Origin: JAGNZR01 sp051652785
GTDB lineage: Bacteria; Fusobacteriota; Fusobacteriia; Fusobacteriales; Fusobacteriaceae
Assembly (NCBI GenBank): GCA_051652785.1
Contig: JBOFUX010000087.1
Span: 35,615 to 99,614 of the forward strand
Length of the DNA: 64,000 nucleotides
Direction of reading: 5' to 3'
Shown: positions 25,099-33,021 of the stretch, piece after piece
How the letters are laid out: every line of letters starts with the position of its first letter
Position numbering within the stretch: position 1 is the first letter of the stretch
Program-made: the position numbers and the translations under genes
The notes under the pieces: generated by a model
The model's database searches: none
Told to the model about the DNA's origin: nothing
The model's input: only the letters and a program-made list of their open reading frames with translations

Positions 25099-26814
25099 TT
25101 AATATTTTATCATTAACTCTTTAATTGTAGAAACAGCATCCACTTTATTGATCTCTAAGGTTTCACCAGTTTTTCTTATTTTAAGTTCAACTATTCCTTC
25201 ATTGGCTCTTTTACCAGAAACAATTTTAAAAGGGAAGCCAATTAAATCAGCATCTTTAAATTTAAATCCAGTTCTTTCATCTCTATCATCTAATATAACG
25301 TCTATATTAGATGATAGTAAAGAGTTGTAGATTTCCTCAGCTACTTCCATTTGAGCAACGTCTTTTATATTGGCAGGAATAACGTCTACAACAAAGGGTG
25401 CAATAGCTGATGGCCAAATAATTCCATTTTCATCATTATTTTGTTCAATAGCCGCAGCCATAGTTCTGGAAACTCCTACTCCATAACATCCCATAATTAT
25501 TGTTTGAGCAATTCCGCCTTCATCTAAAAAAGTTGCTTTAAGAGCTTTGGAATATTTTGTTCCAAGTTTAAATATATGCCCACACTCTATTCCTCTAGCA
25601 GATTTTAGAGTTCCACTACATTTAGAACACATTTCTCCTTCTCTAACATTTTTAATATCACCAACAATATCACCAGTATAATCTATACCATAATTAACAT
25701 CTATATAGTGCATGTCAAGTTGGTTTCCACCAGCGGTATGATTAGGAATAGAAACAACACTAGGATCAACTATAACTTTAATATTTTTTGATTTTAAGTC
25801 GATTCCATAAGGACCAATAAAGCCTTTAATTAAATCTAAATTATTTAATTCTTCATCATTTAGCATAATAACCTCTAAAGTATTCAGAACATTTTTAAGT
25901 TTAGTTTCATTAACTTCAAAATCTCCCCTAATAAGAACCATGTAAATTTCATCAGTTACCATATCTCGATACATCATAGCTTTAACAGTTCTGTTAGCAG
26001 GTATTTTTAAGAAATTAACAACATCATCAATTTTAGTAATATTAGGAGTATGCATCATAGAAGGTTTTTTTAGAGCTATAGTTTTAGCATTAAGAACTTT
26101 ACTTTTAGCAGTTTCAACATTTGCCGCATAGTCACAAGAATCACAGAAAATAATTTCATCCTCACCAGAGTCAGCAAGAACATGAAACTCTTGGGAACCA
26201 TTTCCTCCAATAGCACCAGAATCAGCTTCTACTGCTCTAAAAGAAAGTCCACATCTCTCAAGAATTTTAGAGTAAGCAACTTTCATATTTTCAAATTCCT
26301 TATCTAAACATTCAGAGGACGCATGAAAAGAGTAAGCATCTTTCATTAAAAACTCTCTGCATCTCATAAGACCAAATCGAGGTCTTCTTTCATCTCTGAC
26401 TTTAGTCTGAATCTGATAAAGACTTATAGGCAAAGATTTGTATGAAGAAATATCATTTCTTATGATGTCTGTAACAACTTCTTCATGTGTAGGGCCAAGA
26501 ACAAAATCTCTTTGGTGTCTATCTTTAAGTCTCACCATTTCAGATCCCATAGTGTCCCAACGACCACTCTCTTTCCAAAGTTCAGCAGGTTGAAGTATAG
26601 GCATAAAAATTTCTTGAGAACCTACTTTTTCCATTTCTTCTCTAACTATTTTTTCTACTTTTCGAAGAGCTTTATATCCAAGTGGTAAATAAGAATATAT
26701 CCCACTTGCTAATTTTTTAATCATTCCAGACCTCATCATAAGAATATGACTAATAACTTCGGCTTCTTTAGGTGTTTCTTTGAGAGTTTTAACATAGTAT
26801 TTACTAAATTTCAT
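25099..26814 (-). CDS. proS: Prolyl-tRNA synthetase (bacterial type, with editing domain)
   Basis: Class II synthetase for tRNA-Pro; 571 residues. Motif 1 region RSGMIKKLASGIYSYLPLGYKAL; motif 2 RDERRPRFGLMRCREFLMKDAYSFH; an inserted INS editing domain at about 230-400, which clears mis-charged alanine in the family; motif 3 MGCYGVGVSRTMAAAIEQ; then the anticodon-binding domain. The ATG at 26814 is chosen since GGGG lies 9 nt upstream, while the ATG at 26823 touches it. A consensus promoter is located upstream. Confidence 0.97.
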   Translation of the reverse strand: MKFSKYYVKTLKETPKEAEVISHILMMRSGMIKKLASGIYSYLPLGYKALRKVEKIVREEMEKVGSQEIFMPILQPAELWKESGRWDTMGSEMVRLKDRHQRDFVLGPTHEEVVTDIIRNDISSYKSLPISLYQIQTKVRDERRPRFGLMRCREFLMKDAYSFHASSECLDKEFENMKVAYSKILERCGLSFRAVEADSGAIGGNGSQEFHVLADSGEDEIIFCDSCDYAANVETAKSKVLNAKTIALKKPSMMHTPNITKIDDVVNFLKIPANRTVKAMMYRDMVTDEIYMVLIRGDFEVNETKLKNVLNTLEVIMLNDEELNNLDLIKGFIGPYGIDLKSKNIKVIVDPSVVSIPNHTAGGNQLDMHYIDVNYGIDYTGDIVGDIKNVREGEMCSKCSGTLKSARGIECGHIFKLGTKYSKALKATFLDEGGIAQTIIMGCYGVGVSRTMAAAIEQNNDENGIIWPSAIAPFVVDVIPANIKDVAQMEVAEEIYNSLLSSNIDVILDDRDERTGFKFKDADLIGFPFKIVSGKRANEGIVELKIRKTGETLEINKVDAVSTIKELMIKY

Positions 26815-26862
26815 ACTTTTCATCCCCTTACTATAGTTGTATATAAATTATTGTTAGATTAA

Positions 26863-26891
26863 ATTGTATCAATAAAAAATATGGTAGTCAA
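26863..26891 (-). promoter_or_regulatory. Promoter of proS
   Basis: Minus strand: TTGACT (26891-26886), 17-nt spacer, TACAAT (26868-26863), about 45 nt before the proS start. Confidence 0.65.
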
Positions 26892-26909
26892 GTTTATATA
26901 CTAAATTGT

Positions 26910-26937
26910 TTGAATTTATTTGATTTTATGGTACTAT
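26910..26937 (+). promoter_or_regulatory. Candidate promoter of the TSUP permease gene
   Basis: TTGAAT (26910-26915), 16-nt spacer, TACTAT (26932-26937). It is divergent from the proS promoter, with about 20 nt between their -35 boxes. Confidence 0.35.
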
Positions 26938-27046
26938 TATATACGTTAATAATCAATAACAACATTGCTAAATATTAAATTTAAAAGTTTAATTTAGTAT
27001 ATGTTTTCTATAGAGGGGGATGAATTATTTTTTTAATGGAGGTTTT

Positions 27047-27922
27047 ATGAATTTTATAAATATATTATTAATTTTATTATTAAGTGGAGGAGGCTTATTT
27101 TTAGTAGTTTTTTTAAAAGATTACTTAAATGCAATAGCTAAAAATGAAATAGAAAAAGAGGGAACTGTAGTAGGCTTTTCAATAATAGGATTTCTAGTTA
27201 GTTTTTTTGATACATTGGGAATTGGTGCTTTTGCCCCAATGACAGTAATATTTAAGCAGTTCAAATTGGTAAATGATAGAATAATACCAGGAACGTTAAA
27301 TACGGCTTTATGTGTACCTATAATAATAGAAGCATTAATTTTTATAAAGGAAGTAAAAGTAGAGCCGATAACATTGATAAGTATGTTAGTAGCAGCAGTT
27401 TTAGGAGCTGGAATTGGTGCTGGAATTGTTTCAAAATTAGATGAAAAAAAAGTCCGATTAGGAATGGCTTTAGCATTAGGGGGAGTTTTAATAATTATGT
27501 TAGCAGGAAAATTAGGAATCATGCCCTCAGGAGGAGATGATATGGGACTTACAGGAACAAAATTGATAATAGCTATTATCGGTAATTTTATACTAGGCTC
27601 TCTAATGACTCTTGGAATAGGATTGTATGCTCCCTGTATGGCTCTAGTATATGCACTAGGATTAAGCCCTTTAGCAGCTTTTCCAATTATGATGAGTTCG
27701 TGTGCTTTTTTAATGCCAGCAGCAAGTTTTCGTTTCATAAAAGAAAATGCTTATAATAGAAAAGGGACATTAATAATAACAATAACAGGAATATTAGGTG
27801 TTATTACTGCAGCCTATTTAGTAAAATCGCTTCCACTGAATATGTTGTCATGGATTGTAATATTGGTAGTTGCTTATACTTCTATAAAATTATTTTTCGA
27901 TTCTAAAAAAATAATAAAATAA
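27047..27922 (+). CDS. TSUP-family (TauE/SafE) anion permease
   Basis: A 291-residue membrane protein with eight predicted helices in two repeats. The repeats are visible as VGFSIIGFLVSFFDTLGIGAFAP near residue 40 and GNFILGSLMTLGIGLYAPCMALVYALG near 185, each with the family's GxGxxxP-like turn. TSUP proteins export sulfite or sulfoacetate, or move other sulfur-containing anions; the substrate is not predictable. The ATG at 27047 has GGAGG just upstream; the earlier ATG at 27020 abuts its SD. The neighbouring msrA (sulfur redox repair) is convergent, so a link is speculative. Confidence 0.85.
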   Translation: MNFINILLILLLSGGGLFLVVFLKDYLNAIAKNEIEKEGTVVGFSIIGFLVSFFDTLGIGAFAPMTVIFKQFKLVNDRIIPGTLNTALCVPIIIEALIFIKEVKVEPITLISMLVAAVLGAGIGAGIVSKLDEKKVRLGMALALGGVLIIMLAGKLGIMPSGGDDMGLTGTKLIIAIIGNFILGSLMTLGIGLYAPCMALVYALGLSPLAAFPIMMSSCAFLMPAASFRFIKENAYNRKGTLIITITGILGVITAAYLVKSLPLNMLSWIVILVVAYTSIKLFFDSKKIIK

Positions 27923-27930
27923 GTTTAAAT

Positions 27931-27980
27931 AAAAAATAACTACTGGAGATATTATACAGTATCTTCAGTAGTTATTTTTT
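27931..27980. terminator. Bidirectional intrinsic terminator
   Basis: AAAAAATAACTACTG (27931-27945) and CAGTAGTTATTTTTT (27966-27980) pair perfectly. It separates the convergent permease and msrA genes and overlaps the msrA stop codon. Confidence 0.8.
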
Positions 27981-28485
27981 ATTTTGAGTCATTACTTTGT
28001 TTTAATTTCTCTATTTCAAAAATACAGTGACAGTAGCCATGGGGATTTTTAATAAGGTAGCTTTGATGTTCTTCTTCTGCTAAATAGAAGTTTTCTAATT
28101 TTAAAACTTCAGTTACTATTTTTTCTTTAAATTCTTTTTGTTTATTTTTTAGATATTTTAGAATAAAAGGTTCTTCTAGAGTTTCAAGATAATAAATTCC
28201 AGTTCGATATTGAGAACCAATGTCATTTCCCTGTCTATTAATTATTGTAGGATCAATAATTGAAAAAAAATGATTTAAAAATTTTTCAAAAGAAATAAGA
28301 GATTCATCAAACGTGACTCGGCAAGTCTCAGTAGCTTGAGTTTTACCGCTGCAAACATCTTGATAATTTGGTTTTTGAGTAATACTATTAGCATAACCTA
28401 CTTTAGTATCAATAACACCTTTGAGATTCTGGAAATAGTTTTCAACTCCCCAAAAACATCCGCCAGCAAGATATATAGTTTTCAT
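27979..28485 (-). CDS. msrA: Peptide-methionine (S)-S-oxide reductase MsrA
   Basis: Reduces the S form of methionine sulfoxide in proteins using thioredoxin. 168 residues, the single MsrA domain. The catalytic Cys10 lies in GGCFWGVENYFQ, followed by TKVGYANS (GYxGG-like, here degenerate), YQDVCSGKTQATETCRVTF, GNDIGSQYRTGIYY and EEEHQSYLIKNPHGYCH. A recycling Cys is present in the C-terminal GYCHC. No MsrB is fused or adjacent. GAGGAGG precedes the ATG. Confidence 0.96.
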   Translation of the reverse strand: MKTIYLAGGCFWGVENYFQNLKGVIDTKVGYANSITQKPNYQDVCSGKTQATETCRVTFDESLISFEKFLNHFFSIIDPTIINRQGNDIGSQYRTGIYYLETLEEPFILKYLKNKQKEFKEKIVTEVLKLENFYLAEEEHQSYLIKNPHGYCHCIFEIEKLKQSNDSK

Positions 28486-28522
28486 AAATTCCTCCTCTTA
28501 GGAATAAAAAAATAATTGATTA

Positions 28523-28531
28523 AGTATATCA
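28523..28531 (-). promoter_or_regulatory. Extended -10 promoter of msrA
   Basis: Minus strand TGATATACT (28531-28523), about 38 nt before the msrA start. Confidence 0.4.
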
Positions 28532-28585
28532 CTGATTAATACAAAAAACTACAAAAAATACTTATATAAAATTCTCTAATTTTAC

Positions 28586-28614
28586 TTGACTTTTTTTCAA
28601 TATTAGAGTATATT
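28586..28614 (+). promoter_or_regulatory. Promoter of the ferredoxin gene
   Basis: TTGACT (28586-28591), 17-nt spacer, TATATT (28609-28614), about 50 nt before the gene. A near-consensus promoter, consistent with strong expression. Confidence 0.65.
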
Positions 28615-28666
28615 TTAATAAGATTTAAATAATCAATTAAAATTAAATTATATTAGGAGGATTAAA

Positions 28667-28834
28667 ATGCATTTAATAGATAAAGAAACTTGTATCGGAT
28701 GTGGAGCTTGTGAGGGAACTTGTCCAGTAGGAGCAATATCTGCAGATGAAAATGGAAAATATGAAATTTCCGATGCTTGTGTAGACTGTGGAGCTTGTGC
28801 TTCAGTATGTCCAGTAGAGGCTATAACAGCATAA
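28667..28834 (+). CDS. 2[4Fe-4S] ferredoxin, clostridial type
   Basis: A 55-residue protein. Two cluster motifs are complete: CIGCGACEGTCP and CVDCGACASVCP, each CxxCxxCxxxCP, in two symmetric halves, as in clostridial ferredoxin. It is a low-potential electron carrier for anaerobic metabolism (pyruvate oxidoreductase, hydrogenase or Rnf partners). TAGGAGG lies 6 nt before the ATG. It is monocistronic: strong promoter upstream, terminator downstream. High density of Cys and small acidic residues is expected for the family. Confidence 0.95.
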   Translation: MHLIDKETCIGCGACEGTCPVGAISADENGKYEISDACVDCGACASVCPVEAITA

Positions 28835-28852
28835 GTTTTTCTTGAAAATACT

Positions 28853-28881
28853 AAAGAGTCCTAAGGGGCTCTTTTTTTATA
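28853..28881 (+). terminator. Intrinsic terminator of the ferredoxin gene
   Basis: AAAGAGTCC and GGGCTCTTT (with one T-G pair) form a 9-bp stem with a TAAG loop and a run of T residues. Confidence 0.8.
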
Positions 28882-29006
28882 TAAAAATGTATTATGAATA
28901 TATTATAACAGTTTTTATTTGAATGTCAAATAATTTTATTTAAATAAATTTTGTATAAGAGAAATTAATGATAAATTCAATAAAAAATATGATATTGATA
29001 ATAATA

Positions 29007-29015
29007 TGATATAAT
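29007..29015 (+). promoter_or_regulatory. Extended -10 promoter of the DAHP synthase operon
   Basis: TGATATAAT, an extended perfect -10, 40 nt before the start. No clear -35. Confidence 0.4.
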
Positions 29016-29055
29016 AATTAGATAAAAAAGAAAAGATATAAGGAATGGTGAGTGA

Positions 29056-29871
29056 ATGTTTAAGGGTTGTAGAATAAGTAGAACTACAAAAAAAGAAGAT
29101 ACAATTATAACAATAAAAGATATAAAAATAGGTGGAGATAATTTTGTTATTATAGGTGGACCTTGTGCTGTAGAAAATAGAGAAATGATTTTCAAAATAG
29201 CCGAAACAATAAAAAAAAGTGGTGGAAAAATATTAAGAGGTGGGGCTTTTAAACCGAGGACTTCACCTTATGATTTTCAAGGTTTAGGAAATGAAGGATT
29301 AATTTATTTAAAAGAGGCAGCAGAGATGTATGGTCTATTAGTTGTTACAGAAGTTATGGATACAAGAGATGTAGAGATTGTAAAAAAATATTCAGATATA
29401 TTGCAAGTGGGATCTAGGAATATGCAAAATTTTGCACTATTAAAAGAATTAGGAAGTTGTGGAAAACCAATACTTTTAAAAAGAGGGATGAGCGCTACAA
29501 TAAAAGAATTTTTAATGTCTGCAGAATATATAATGGCCTATGGAAATAGTGAAGTTATACTTTGTGAAAGAGGGATTAGAACTTATGAAACTTTAACGAG
29601 AAATACATTGGATATAAATGTAATTCCTTTTATTAAGATACATTCCCATCTTCCTATAATAATAGATGCAAGTCATGGAACAGGAATTAGAGAATTAGTT
29701 GAGCCTGTTACATTAGCAGGGATTATAGCAGGTGCTGATGGGGCCATGATAGAAGTTCATGAAACACCTGAAAAAGCGATTTCCGATGCAGCTCAAACTA
29801 TGGATTTTAAAGAATTTGAAAATAGTTGCAAAAAAATTAAAAAATTAGTAGAATTTAGAAAAACTTTATAA
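29056..29871 (+). CDS. 3-Deoxy-7-phosphoheptulonate (DAHP) synthase, class I-beta
   Basis: Condenses phosphoenolpyruvate and erythrose 4-phosphate, the entry to aromatic amino acid synthesis. At 271 residues it is the catalytic barrel alone, with a short N-terminal stretch and no ferredoxin-like or chorismate mutase regulatory domain. Motifs: GGPCAVENREMI, LRGGAFKPRTSPYDFQGLG, VGSRNMQNFALL, KPILLKRGMSATIKEFL, LCERGIRTYE, IIDASHGTG and GADGAMIEVHETP. The absence of a regulatory domain suggests no allosteric control by that route. A separate chorismate mutase is encoded at 10010. First gene of a five-gene run. Confidence 0.95.
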   Translation: MFKGCRISRTTKKEDTIITIKDIKIGGDNFVIIGGPCAVENREMIFKIAETIKKSGGKILRGGAFKPRTSPYDFQGLGNEGLIYLKEAAEMYGLLVVTEVMDTRDVEIVKKYSDILQVGSRNMQNFALLKELGSCGKPILLKRGMSATIKEFLMSAEYIMAYGNSEVILCERGIRTYETLTRNTLDINVIPFIKIHSHLPIIIDASHGTGIRELVEPVTLAGIIAGADGAMIEVHETPEKAISDAAQTMDFKEFENSCKKIKKLVEFRKTL

Positions 29872-29890
29872 TAATTAATGAGAGGTATTT

Positions 29891-30586
29891 ATGTTTGAAA
29901 AAGAAAAAGATTATTATTATATTAAATTATTAAGAGATTTAGGTGTTGATGCAATATACACAACAAAAAAATTTAATCATGAAGAATATAAAAAAGAATT
30001 GCTTCAAGTTCATGGAGTTCAAACTCATTCTAAGAATATTTTTATTGTAGATGAAAAGACTAAAAAAAAAGATATTCCTTTTGAAAATATAGATGGAATG
30101 ATTACCAATAGAAAAGATGTAATTTTGTATACTAAACATGCAGATTGTTTAGCTCTTTATTTTTATGATGTGGAAAATTGTGCAATTGGGCTATGTCATT
30201 CGGGATGGAAAGGAAGTTACGAAGAGATAGGAATAGAACTTATAAAAAAAATGCAAAATAAATATAAAAGCAAATTAGAAAATATAATTGTAGGCATTGG
30301 AATAGGAATATCACAAAACAATTATGAAGTAAGTAAAAGTTTTTATGAAAACTTTAAAAATAAGTTTAGTTCAGAAATAATTCAAGAAAGTTTTAATAAA
30401 AAAGAGGAAAAATATTATTTTAATAATGAGAACTTCAATGCTCTATTAATACAAAATTATGGTGTTAAAAAAAAAAATATTATAAAAAGTAAATTATGTA
30501 CCTATGAAAACAAAAATTTTCATTCATATAGAAGAGATAAAGAAAAATCAGGGAGAAATAGAGCATATATAAATATTTTGAAATAA
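29891..30586 (+). CDS. pgeF: Peptidoglycan editing factor PgeF (YlmD/YfiH, DUF152 family)
   Basis: A 231-residue member of the DUF152 'polyphenol oxidase' family, now known to remove misincorporated amino acids (L-Ser for L-Ala) from peptidoglycan precursors; some members act on purine nucleosides. The metal site is visible: HGVQTHS near residue 40, TKHADCLALYF (His, Cys) near 75, and LCHSGWKGSYEEIG (His) near 103. The C-terminal NFHSYRRDKEKSGRNRAYI is also typical. It begins 19 nt after the DAHP synthase gene. The family substrate in this lineage is unknown. Confidence 0.9.
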   Translation: MFEKEKDYYYIKLLRDLGVDAIYTTKKFNHEEYKKELLQVHGVQTHSKNIFIVDEKTKKKDIPFENIDGMITNRKDVILYTKHADCLALYFYDVENCAIGLCHSGWKGSYEEIGIELIKKMQNKYKSKLENIIVGIGIGISQNNYEVSKSFYENFKNKFSSEIIQESFNKKEEKYYFNNENFNALLIQNYGVKKKNIIKSKLCTYENKNFHSYRRDKEKSGRNRAYINILK

Positions 30587-30605
30587 TAGGGGTGGAAGTT
30601 TTTCT

Positions 30606-31400
30606 ATGGAAGAAAAATTAGGACAAAGAGAGAAAAAAGAAAATATTTATAGAGTGGCGCTATTCATGGGAGAAATTCTTCTGAAAAACGGATGTGAAAC
30701 TTCAAAAGTAGAGCAGCTATGCAGGGAATTTTGTGATTCTAAAAAATATCGTCATGTAACGATACTAGTAACTCCTACAGTAATTATGATTGGAGATGAT
30801 AGAGCTGATGGTATTACTTTTATGAAAGGGATAAAAGATAGAACTACAAATTTACATAAACTTGTTTTGATAAATAAATTTATAGTAAAGTTAACAGAAA
30901 AATCTGAAATAGACTGTAATAGGGTGTTATTACTATTAAAAAAAATTGATAGGTACGAAATATATTCTATTTTAACAAAACAAATTTGTGCTGGTCTAGC
31001 TTCTGCTTCTTTTGTTATGATTTTTAATGCAACTCCCAAAGATGCAGCTATAACTTTTATTGTTTCAGTGATTTCATTATTTATCTCAAACTTTATTTCA
31101 AGAATGATACCAACTGTGGTTTTAGGAACGATTGTAGCTAGTTTTTTCATAGGTATATCAGGATTACTTACTAAACATTATGGAATAGCGACTTCTGATA
31201 ATATAATAATCGTAGGATCAATTTTACCACATCTTCCTGGAGTTGCATTAACAAAAAGTATATCAGATTTAGTATCTGGAGATTTTCTATCAGGAAATTC
31301 TAGAATAACAGAATCGTTTTTAATAGCGACATCAATTGGAATAGGAGTTGCTACCGCTCTTAGTGTATGGGTGAAATTTGGAGGTGTTATAAATGGATAG
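30606..31400 (+). CDS. Threonine/serine exporter, large ThrE domain (DUF1212)
   Basis: A 264-residue protein. Residues 1-120 are the cytoplasmic DUF1212 start, with MGEILLKNGCETSKVEQLCREF and KGIKDRTTNLHKL. Residues 120-264 hold about five membrane helices ending GDFLSGNSRITESFLIATSIGIGVA. In ThrE of Corynebacterium both halves are fused; here the small half is the next gene and overlaps by 8 nt, so the exporter is split. Expected to export threonine, serine or similar amino acids by proton motive force. A second such pair is at 57823-59069. Confidence 0.9.
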   Translation: MEEKLGQREKKENIYRVALFMGEILLKNGCETSKVEQLCREFCDSKKYRHVTILVTPTVIMIGDDRADGITFMKGIKDRTTNLHKLVLINKFIVKLTEKSEIDCNRVLLLLKKIDRYEIYSILTKQICAGLASASFVMIFNATPKDAAITFIVSVISLFISNFISRMIPTVVLGTIVASFFIGISGLLTKHYGIATSDNIIIVGSILPHLPGVALTKSISDLVSGDFLSGNSRITESFLIATSIGIGVATALSVWVKFGGVING

Positions 31401-31887
31401 AGTCCCTTTATTTCAACACTTGATATATTCACTAATAACATCTGTTGGATTTGCTCTATATTTGTCCTCATCAAAAATTGATGCAATAATTTCAGGAGTT
31501 ATTGGCGGATTAGGTTGGAGTTTATATATGATACTTTTAATAAACACTAAAGAGCTAATATTTCCATATTTTATTGCAACAATAACAATAGGAATACTAG
31601 GAAATATATGTTCTAAAATTTGGAAGAAACCAACAGTCATATATATTCTTCCTGGTATAATTCCCTTAGTTCCAGGATATAGTATGTATTATACTATGTT
31701 ATACATAACAACAGCAGAGTATAAGTTAGCAACAACCAAAGGAATAGAAGCAATTTTTATTGCTTTGGCTATTGCTAGTGCACTTGTTATAACAGAATCA
31801 TTTAGAAAAATAACTAATAAAATAATGGATAGTTTAGAGAAAAAAAGAAAAAAATTAAAATTATTAAAAAATACTATATTAAAATAA
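31393..31887 (+). CDS. Threonine/serine exporter, small ThrE_2 subunit (DUF3815)
   Basis: A 164-residue membrane protein with five predicted helices. Family segments are GGLGWSLYMIL near residue 40, the conserved loop YILPGIIPLVPGYSMYYTML around 85-105, and TTKGIEAIFIALAIA. It completes the split ThrE exporter with the preceding gene, and the 8-nt overlap implies coupled translation and fixed stoichiometry. A charged lysine-rich C-terminal tail is present. Confidence 0.88.
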   Translation: MDRVPLFQHLIYSLITSVGFALYLSSSKIDAIISGVIGGLGWSLYMILLINTKELIFPYFIATITIGILGNICSKIWKKPTVIYILPGIIPLVPGYSMYYTMLYITTAEYKLATTKGIEAIFIALAIASALVITESFRKITNKIMDSLEKKRKKLKLLKNTILK

Positions 31888-31899
31888 AAAGGAGATAAA

Positions 31900-32805
31900 A
31901 TGTCTAAAATAAATGTTGGAGGTCAGGCAGTAATTGAAGGGGTAATGATGAGAGGTCCAGAATATTTAGCTACTGCTGTGAGAAAAACTTCTGGAGAGAT
32001 TGTATATAAAAAACTAAAAATATCATCAACAAAAGATAAAATATTGAAAATTCCATTTTTTCGTGGTGGAGTGATGCTTTTTGATGCTATGGTTATGGGG
32101 ATAAAAGAATTAACTTTTTCAGCTAATCAATCTGAAGATAATGATGAAGAACAGCTAACAGACAAGCAAGCAGTGTTTACTGCAATATTTTCTGTAGGGT
32201 TGGGGATATTGTTATTTATTGCTCTTCCCTCTCTTGTTAGTAATTTAATTTTTAAAAACAACAGAATAGGTTCAAATATTTTAGAAGCTGGTTTGAGATT
32301 AACTTTTTTCATTTTATATATTTGGCTTATATCTTTTTCAAAAGAAATAAAAAAAGTTTTTCAATATCACGGTGCAGAACATAAAGTTATTTTTGCATAT
32401 GAAAATGAACTAGAGTTAAATGTTAAAAATTGTCAACAGTTTAAAACTCTTCATCCTAGATGTGGGACGAGTTTTTTACTTATTGTAATGCTAGTTTCAA
32501 TTATATTTTTTAGTAGTATGGATTTTATACTTCCAGTTCCTACAAATATTATTCAAAAAATTGTAATGAGAGTAGGGCTAAGAATAATTTTTATGCCTAT
32601 TATTGCTGGTATCTCATATGAATTACAAAGATATAGTAGCAAACATCTAGAAAATACTTTTATTAAATTATTAGCGTCACCAGGATTATCCCTTCAAAAA
32701 ATAACAACAAAGGAGCCTAATGATTTGCAAGTAGAAGTAGCAATTGTAGCTTTAAAAGTAGCAATAGGGGAAGAAGTTCTCAACGCTAGAGAAGTTTTTA
32801 AATAA
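31900..32805 (+). CDS. YqhQ-type membrane protein (DUF1385)
   Basis: A 301-residue DUF1385 protein. It begins with the family mark GGQAVIEGVMMRGP, continues with FFRGGVMLFDAMVMGIKEL, and has QYHGAEHKVIFAYE, then LHPRCGTSFLL with conserved His and Cys, and the C-terminal LQKITTKEP. Three to four membrane helices lie at about 85-215. The biochemical role is not known. In Firmicutes and Fusobacteria it is usually near prfA/prmC or thrE-like genes. A possible HGAEHK metal-binding site is my reading, not an established fact. Confidence 0.9.
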   Translation: MSKINVGGQAVIEGVMMRGPEYLATAVRKTSGEIVYKKLKISSTKDKILKIPFFRGGVMLFDAMVMGIKELTFSANQSEDNDEEQLTDKQAVFTAIFSVGLGILLFIALPSLVSNLIFKNNRIGSNILEAGLRLTFFILYIWLISFSKEIKKVFQYHGAEHKVIFAYENELELNVKNCQQFKTLHPRCGTSFLLIVMLVSIIFFSSMDFILPVPTNIIQKIVMRVGLRIIFMPIIAGISYELQRYSSKHLENTFIKLLASPGLSLQKITTKEPNDLQVEVAIVALKVAIGEEVLNAREVFK

Positions 32806-32853
32806 AAGATATTTATAATTTATGTTATGAAAAAATAAAAAAGAAGTAATTTT

Positions 32854-32897
32854 AAGTGGTATTAGGTCTATTTTTATAGACTTAATTCCACTTTTTT
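32854..32897 (+). terminator. Intrinsic terminator after yqhQ
   Basis: AAGTGG-ATTA-GTCTAT pairs with ATAGAC-TAAT-CCACTT, with single-base mismatches between segments, followed by TTTT. Confidence 0.7.
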
Positions 32898-32940
32898 ATT
32901 TAATTATCATATATTTAATAAATGATAAAAGGAAAAATAA

Positions 32941-32967
32941 TGTTATTGTAGTATAACTATAATAACA
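32941..32967. promoter_or_regulatory. 27-bp near-perfect palindrome upstream of the AbgT gene
   Basis: TGTTATTGTAGT and ACTATAATAACA are 12-bp arms with one mismatch around ATA. It includes the sequence TATAAT (32958-32963), so a bound protein would block the -10 region of a promoter for the AbgT gene. Candidate repressor operator; the regulator is unknown. Confidence 0.45.
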
Positions 32968-33021
32968 AAAAAATACTTATTTCAAAAAAATAGATTAAAA
33001 TAAGGAGGACGATATAAAATT

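Noticed and set aside
27121..27738. A 205-codon open frame antisense to the TSUP permease gene
   Set aside because: It is the mirror of a transmembrane gene, has no Shine-Dalgarno site, and reads as Pro/Ile/Asn-rich low-complexity sequence typical of antisense shadows in AT-rich DNA.
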